Position numbers and translations under genes: made by a program. 8,990 bases of DNA from an uncultured Blautia sp. (GTDB lineage Bacteria; Bacillota; Clostridia; Lachnospirales; Lachnospiraceae): positions 1-8,990 of the forward strand of contig CAKROE010000091.1 in the NCBI GenBank assembly GCA_934371915.1, written 5' to 3'. Of this stretch, positions 6,963 through 8,990 are shown piece by piece (position 1 is the stretch's first letter; the number at the start of each line of letters is the position of its first letter). The notes beneath the pieces are model-generated. The model did no database searches and was not told the origin of the DNA. It worked only from the letters and a program-made list of their open reading frames with translations.

Positions 6963-6981
6963 ATGCATTTTAGGGTATAAT
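6953..6981 (+). promoter_or_regulatory. Candidate sigma-A promoter of glgA
   Basis: A perfect TATAAT (6976-6981) follows TTTCCA (6953-6958, 4 of 6 to TTGACA) with a 17-nt spacer. The -35 box overlaps the last codons of spo0A. The start would be near 6988, giving a leader of about 70 nt that includes the palindrome at 7011-7029. Confidence 0.6.
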
Positions 6982-7010
6982 AAACATAAAAATCCGGCAT
7001 AGACCGAGAA

Positions 7011-7029
7011 TGTCAGAAATTTTCTGACA
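7011..7029 (+). promoter_or_regulatory. Perfect 19-bp palindrome in the glgA leader (candidate operator)
   Basis: TGTCAGAAA (7011-7019), a central T, then TTTCTGACA (7021-7029): both 9-base arms match exactly. It lies about 23-42 nt downstream of the predicted glgA transcription start and 12 nt before the ribosome binding site. No T-run follows on either strand, so it is not a terminator. On both strands it contains AATTTTCTGA, which matches the first ten positions of the CodY consensus AATTTTCWGAAAATT. A regulator is not identified from the sequence. Confidence 0.7.
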
Positions 7030-7056
7030 GCGGGAATCAAGGAGGGGTATTTACAG

Positions 7057-8505
7057 ATGAAAAGAATCTTATTTGCAACATCAGAAGCAGTACCATTTAT
7101 CAAAACAGGAGGTCTTGCAGACGTAGCAGGTGCACTTCCGAAATGTTTCGATAAACGTTATTTCGATGTCCGCGTGATTTTACCGAAATATGCCTGTATG
7201 AAGCAGGAATGGAAAGACAAAATGGAATATATCACCCATTTCTATATGGATCTGGGATATAAGAATTGTTATGTCGGAATCCTTCATATGGAATATGACG
7301 GAATCCAGTTTTACTTTATTGATAATGAATATTATTTCAGTGGTCCGAAACCGTATGACAGTGCACCATGGGATCTTGAGAAGTTTGCATTCTTCTCAAA
7401 GGCAGTCCTTTCCGTGCTTCCGGTCATCGGATTCCGCCCGGATGTGATCCACTGTCACGACTGGCAGACCGGTCTTGTTCCGGTATATCTGCATGATTCT
7501 TTCCAGCAGAATGAATTTTTCTGGGGAATCAAGACTGTTATGACGATCCACAATCTGAAATTCCAGGGTGTATGGGATGTCAAGACCGTACAGGGTATCA
7601 CAGGTCTTTCTGATTACTATTTTGCCCCGGATAAGCTGGAAGCATACGAAGATGCAAACTTCCTCAAAGGTGGAATCGTATTTGCCGATGCAGTAACAAC
7701 AGTAAGTAATACTTATGCCGAAGAGATCAAGACACCGTTCTACGGAGAGAGACTGGACGGACTTCTCTGTGCGCGTGCCCATGACCTTCGCGGTATCGTC
7801 AACGGAATCGATTATGATGTATTCAATCCGGAGACAGATAAATACATTACACAGAATTATAATGCAAAGACCTTCCGCAAGGAAAAAGTCAAAAACAAGC
7901 TTCAGCTTCAGCGTGACCTCGGGCTGAACGAAGATCCGAAGGCAATGCTGATCGGTATCGTTTCCCGTCTGACAGACCAGAAAGGCTTTGACCTGATCGC
8001 ATATATTATGGATGAACTGTGTCAGGATGCCGTGCAGATCGTCGTACTCGGTACCGGTGAAGAACGTTATGAAAATATGTTCCGTCACTTTGACTGGAAA
8101 TATCATGGCAAGGTATCTGCTCAGATCTATTATGATGAGCCGATGTCACACAGAATCTATGCTGCATCTGATGCATTTCTGATGCCGTCTCTGTTTGAGC
8201 CATGCGGCTTAAGCCAGCTGATGAGTCTCCGTTATGGCACACTGCCGATCGTACGTGAGACAGGCGGCCTGAAGGATACGGTAGAGCCGTACAACCAGTA
8301 CGAGGGAACAGGTACAGGATTCAGCTTTACAAACTACAATGCACATGAGATGCTTGCAACTGTCCGCAATGCAGAGAAGGTATTCTATGATGACAAACGT
8401 GAATGGAATAAAATGGTTGACCGTGCAATGGCAGCAGACTTCTCATGGAGTCATTCCGCGCAGCAGTATGAAGAAATGTACAACTGGCTGATAGGTGACA
8501 AATAA
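7057..8505 (+). CDS. glgA: Glycogen synthase (ADP-glucose-dependent, GT5 family)
   Basis: Cytosolic retaining glycosyltransferase that moves glucose from ADP-glucose to the non-reducing end of an alpha-1,4-glucan, making the granulose-like storage polymer. The protein has 482 residues, the usual length. The N-terminal domain begins at once with the ADP-glucose site KTGGLADVAGALP (16-28), then HCHDWQTGLVP (132-142) and TIHNLKFQG (163-171). The C-terminal domain has NGIDYDVFNP (249-258), SRLTDQKG (303-310), the catalytic region MPSLFEPCGLSQL (376-388, with E381 as the family glutamate) and TGGLKDTV (402-409). The sucrose synthase and GT4 families lack this N-terminal KTGGL start. ATG 7057 has GGAGGGG (7041-7047) 9 nt upstream. 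The gene has its own candidate promoter and a strong terminator. No glgC, glgD, glgB or glgP lies beside it, so the rest of the pathway must be elsewhere. In several clostridia granulose accumulation depends on Spo0A, which makes its position after spo0A suggestive. Confidence 0.97.
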   Translation: MKRILFATSEAVPFIKTGGLADVAGALPKCFDKRYFDVRVILPKYACMKQEWKDKMEYITHFYMDLGYKNCYVGILHMEYDGIQFYFIDNEYYFSGPKPYDSAPWDLEKFAFFSKAVLSVLPVIGFRPDVIHCHDWQTGLVPVYLHDSFQQNEFFWGIKTVMTIHNLKFQGVWDVKTVQGITGLSDYYFAPDKLEAYEDANFLKGGIVFADAVTTVSNTYAEEIKTPFYGERLDGLLCARAHDLRGIVNGIDYDVFNPETDKYITQNYNAKTFRKEKVKNKLQLQRDLGLNEDPKAMLIGIVSRLTDQKGFDLIAYIMDELCQDAVQIVVLGTGEERYENMFRHFDWKYHGKVSAQIYYDEPMSHRIYAASDAFLMPSLFEPCGLSQLMSLRYGTLPIVRETGGLKDTVEPYNQYEGTGTGFSFTNYNAHEMLATVRNAEKVFYDDKREWNKMVDRAMAADFSWSHSAQQYEEMYNWLIGDK

Positions 8506-8521
8506 ATAATACAGATATCAG

Positions 8522-8552
8522 GAGGTACCGGGGAATTCCGGTACCTCTTTTG
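8522..8552 (+). terminator. Rho-independent terminator after glgA
   Basis: GAGGTACCGG (8522-8531) pairs perfectly with CCGGTACCTC (8538-8547) across the loop GGAATT, followed by TTTT (8548-8551). It begins 17 nt after the glgA stop and isolates glgA from recA. Confidence 0.94.
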
Positions 8553-8570
8553 TCATTTCGGGGAGAAAAA

Positions 8571-8577
8571 TGTCAAA
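8571..8577 (+). promoter_or_regulatory. Possible 0A-box-like site upstream of recA
   Basis: TGTCAAA matches the Spo0A core TGTCRAA and 8 of 10 positions of the extended consensus. It sits 10 nt before the TTGACT element of recA. The surroundings are AT-rich, so chance is a real explanation. Confidence 0.25.
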
Positions 8578-8586
8578 AAGTTTTGC

Positions 8587-8615
8587 TTGACTTTAGTGGG
8601 GATTTATAATAGCAT
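8587..8615 (+). promoter_or_regulatory. recA promoter region (exact elements ambiguous)
   Basis: TTGACT (8587-8592) is a good -35 box and TATAAT (8605-8610) a perfect -10 box, but only 12 nt separate them. Two readings remain: TTGACT with TAGCAT (8610-8615) at 17 nt, or TATAAT with the poor -35 TTTGCT (8582-8587) at 17 nt. A vegetative promoter here is likely; which pair is used is not decided. Confidence 0.5.
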
Positions 8616-8629
8616 ATAAGAAGAAAACA

Positions 8630-8643
8630 CGAACATAGGTTTG
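8630..8643 (+). promoter_or_regulatory. LexA (SOS) box controlling recA
   Basis: CGAACATAGGTTTG matches the Gram-positive SOS consensus CGAACRNRYGTTYG at all positions but one (G for Y at position 9). It lies just downstream of the predicted recA promoter and 48 nt before the start codon, where bound LexA would block transcription. recA is a standard SOS gene in Firmicutes. Confidence 0.82.
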
Positions 8644-8691
8644 GTATTACCCGTAAATAAAAATCAAAATAAAGTTAAGGAGAATCCTGAA

Positions 8692-8990
8692 ATGATCAGT
8701 GAAGAGAAGCAGAAGGCGCTGGAAGCAGCCCTTGGAAATATTGAGAAGCAGTACGGTAAAGGATCTGTTATGAAGCTTGGAGATTCCAGCTCTAATATGG
8801 TAGTAGAGGCGGTTCCGACCGGTTCTCTCGGACTGGATATCGCTCTTGGGGTTGGCGGTGTACCGAAAGGAAGAATCGTCGAGATCTACGGACCTGAGTC
8901 CAGTGGTAAGACGACTGTTGCCTTACATATGGTTGCAGAAGTACAGAAGCGCGGCGGCATTGCCGGATTTATCGATGCAGAGCATGCACT
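8692..8990 (+). CDS. recA: Recombinase RecA, N-terminal part (3' end outside window)
   Basis: ATP-dependent recombinase that forms filaments on single-stranded DNA, carries out strand exchange in homologous recombination, and triggers LexA self-cleavage. Ninety-nine codons plus two bases are visible of a protein that usually has about 350 residues; the cut is the window edge. The N-terminal oligomerisation helix ([24 protein letters not shown]) is followed by [21 protein letters not shown], Walker A GPESSGKT (67-74) and FIDAEHA (93-99), all standard for RecA. ATG 8692 has AAGGAG at 8677-8682 with a 9-nt spacer. The gene has its own promoter region and LexA box, and the glgA terminator separates it from glgA. 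Confidence 0.97.
   Translation, partial: MISEEKQKALEAALGNIEKQYGKGSVMKLGDSSSNMVVEAVPTGSLGLDIALGVGGVPKGRIVEIYGPESSGKTTVALHMVAEVQKRGGIAGFIDAEHA

Noticed and set aside
7011..7029. Palindrome before glgA as a terminator of spo0A
   Set aside because: No T-run follows it on either strand (GCGGG follows on the + strand), and it lies after the glgA promoter.
7396..8106. Long open frame on the - strand (236 codons) inside glgA
   Set aside because: It is fully antisense to the intact glgA gene, has no recognisable domain, is rich in C, I and F, and has no ribosome binding site of note. It is a shadow of glgA codon use.
1..8990. A defence system, mobile element, prophage or CRISPR array
   Set aside because: All sequence is accounted for by nine co-directional core genes with short gaps. 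There are no direct repeats, transposase, integrase or composition breaks that I can see.

Overview
The window is a stretch of core chromosome from a spore-forming, Gram-positive anaerobe of the Clostridia, most probably a Lachnospiraceae-type gut organism. This rests on the sporulation genes spoIVB and spo0A, the order dxs-tlyA-nadK-argR-recN-spoIVB-spo0A (characteristic of Clostridia and Bacilli), strong purine-rich ribosome binding sites, and moderate GC with ATA/AGA-rich codon use. The genus cannot be fixed by reading alone. All nine genes are on the + strand. I see no mobile element, CRISPR array, tRNA or rRNA, no frameshift, and no stretch over 300 bases without a gene.

Layout. Positions 1-4598 hold a tight operon: the 3' part of dxs (isoprenoid precursor synthesis), tlyA (rRNA 2'-O-methyltransferase), nadK (NAD kinase), argR (arginine repressor) and recN (SMC-like DNA repair ATPase). 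The dxs/tlyA pair overlaps by 4 nt and argR/recN by 7 nt; the other gaps are 14 and 18 nt. A strong intrinsic terminator at 4617-4652 closes the operon. Its promoter lies upstream of the window.

spoIVB (4734-5945, GTG start) follows. It encodes the S55-family serine protease that signals from the forespore to activate pro-sigma-K processing. A 210-nt intergenic region leads to spo0A (6156-6962), the master regulator of sporulation. That region contains a perfect-core 0A box, a sigma-H-like promoter, a sigma-A-like promoter with a perfect TATAAT, and a 10-bp inverted repeat whose second arm covers part of the spo0A Shine-Dalgarno sequence and the bases up to its start codon.

glgA (7057-8505, glycogen synthase) has its own promoter overlapping the end of spo0A and a perfect 19-bp palindrome in its leader. 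It ends in a strong terminator at 8522-8552. The window closes with the first 99 codons of recA, preceded by a LexA-type SOS box.

The genes are ordinary, well-conserved core genes and I see no undescribed multi-gene system. The parts worth a second look are regulatory: the spo0A leader, the palindrome ahead of glgA, the recA control region, and glgA lying alone between spo0A and recA without other glycogen genes.
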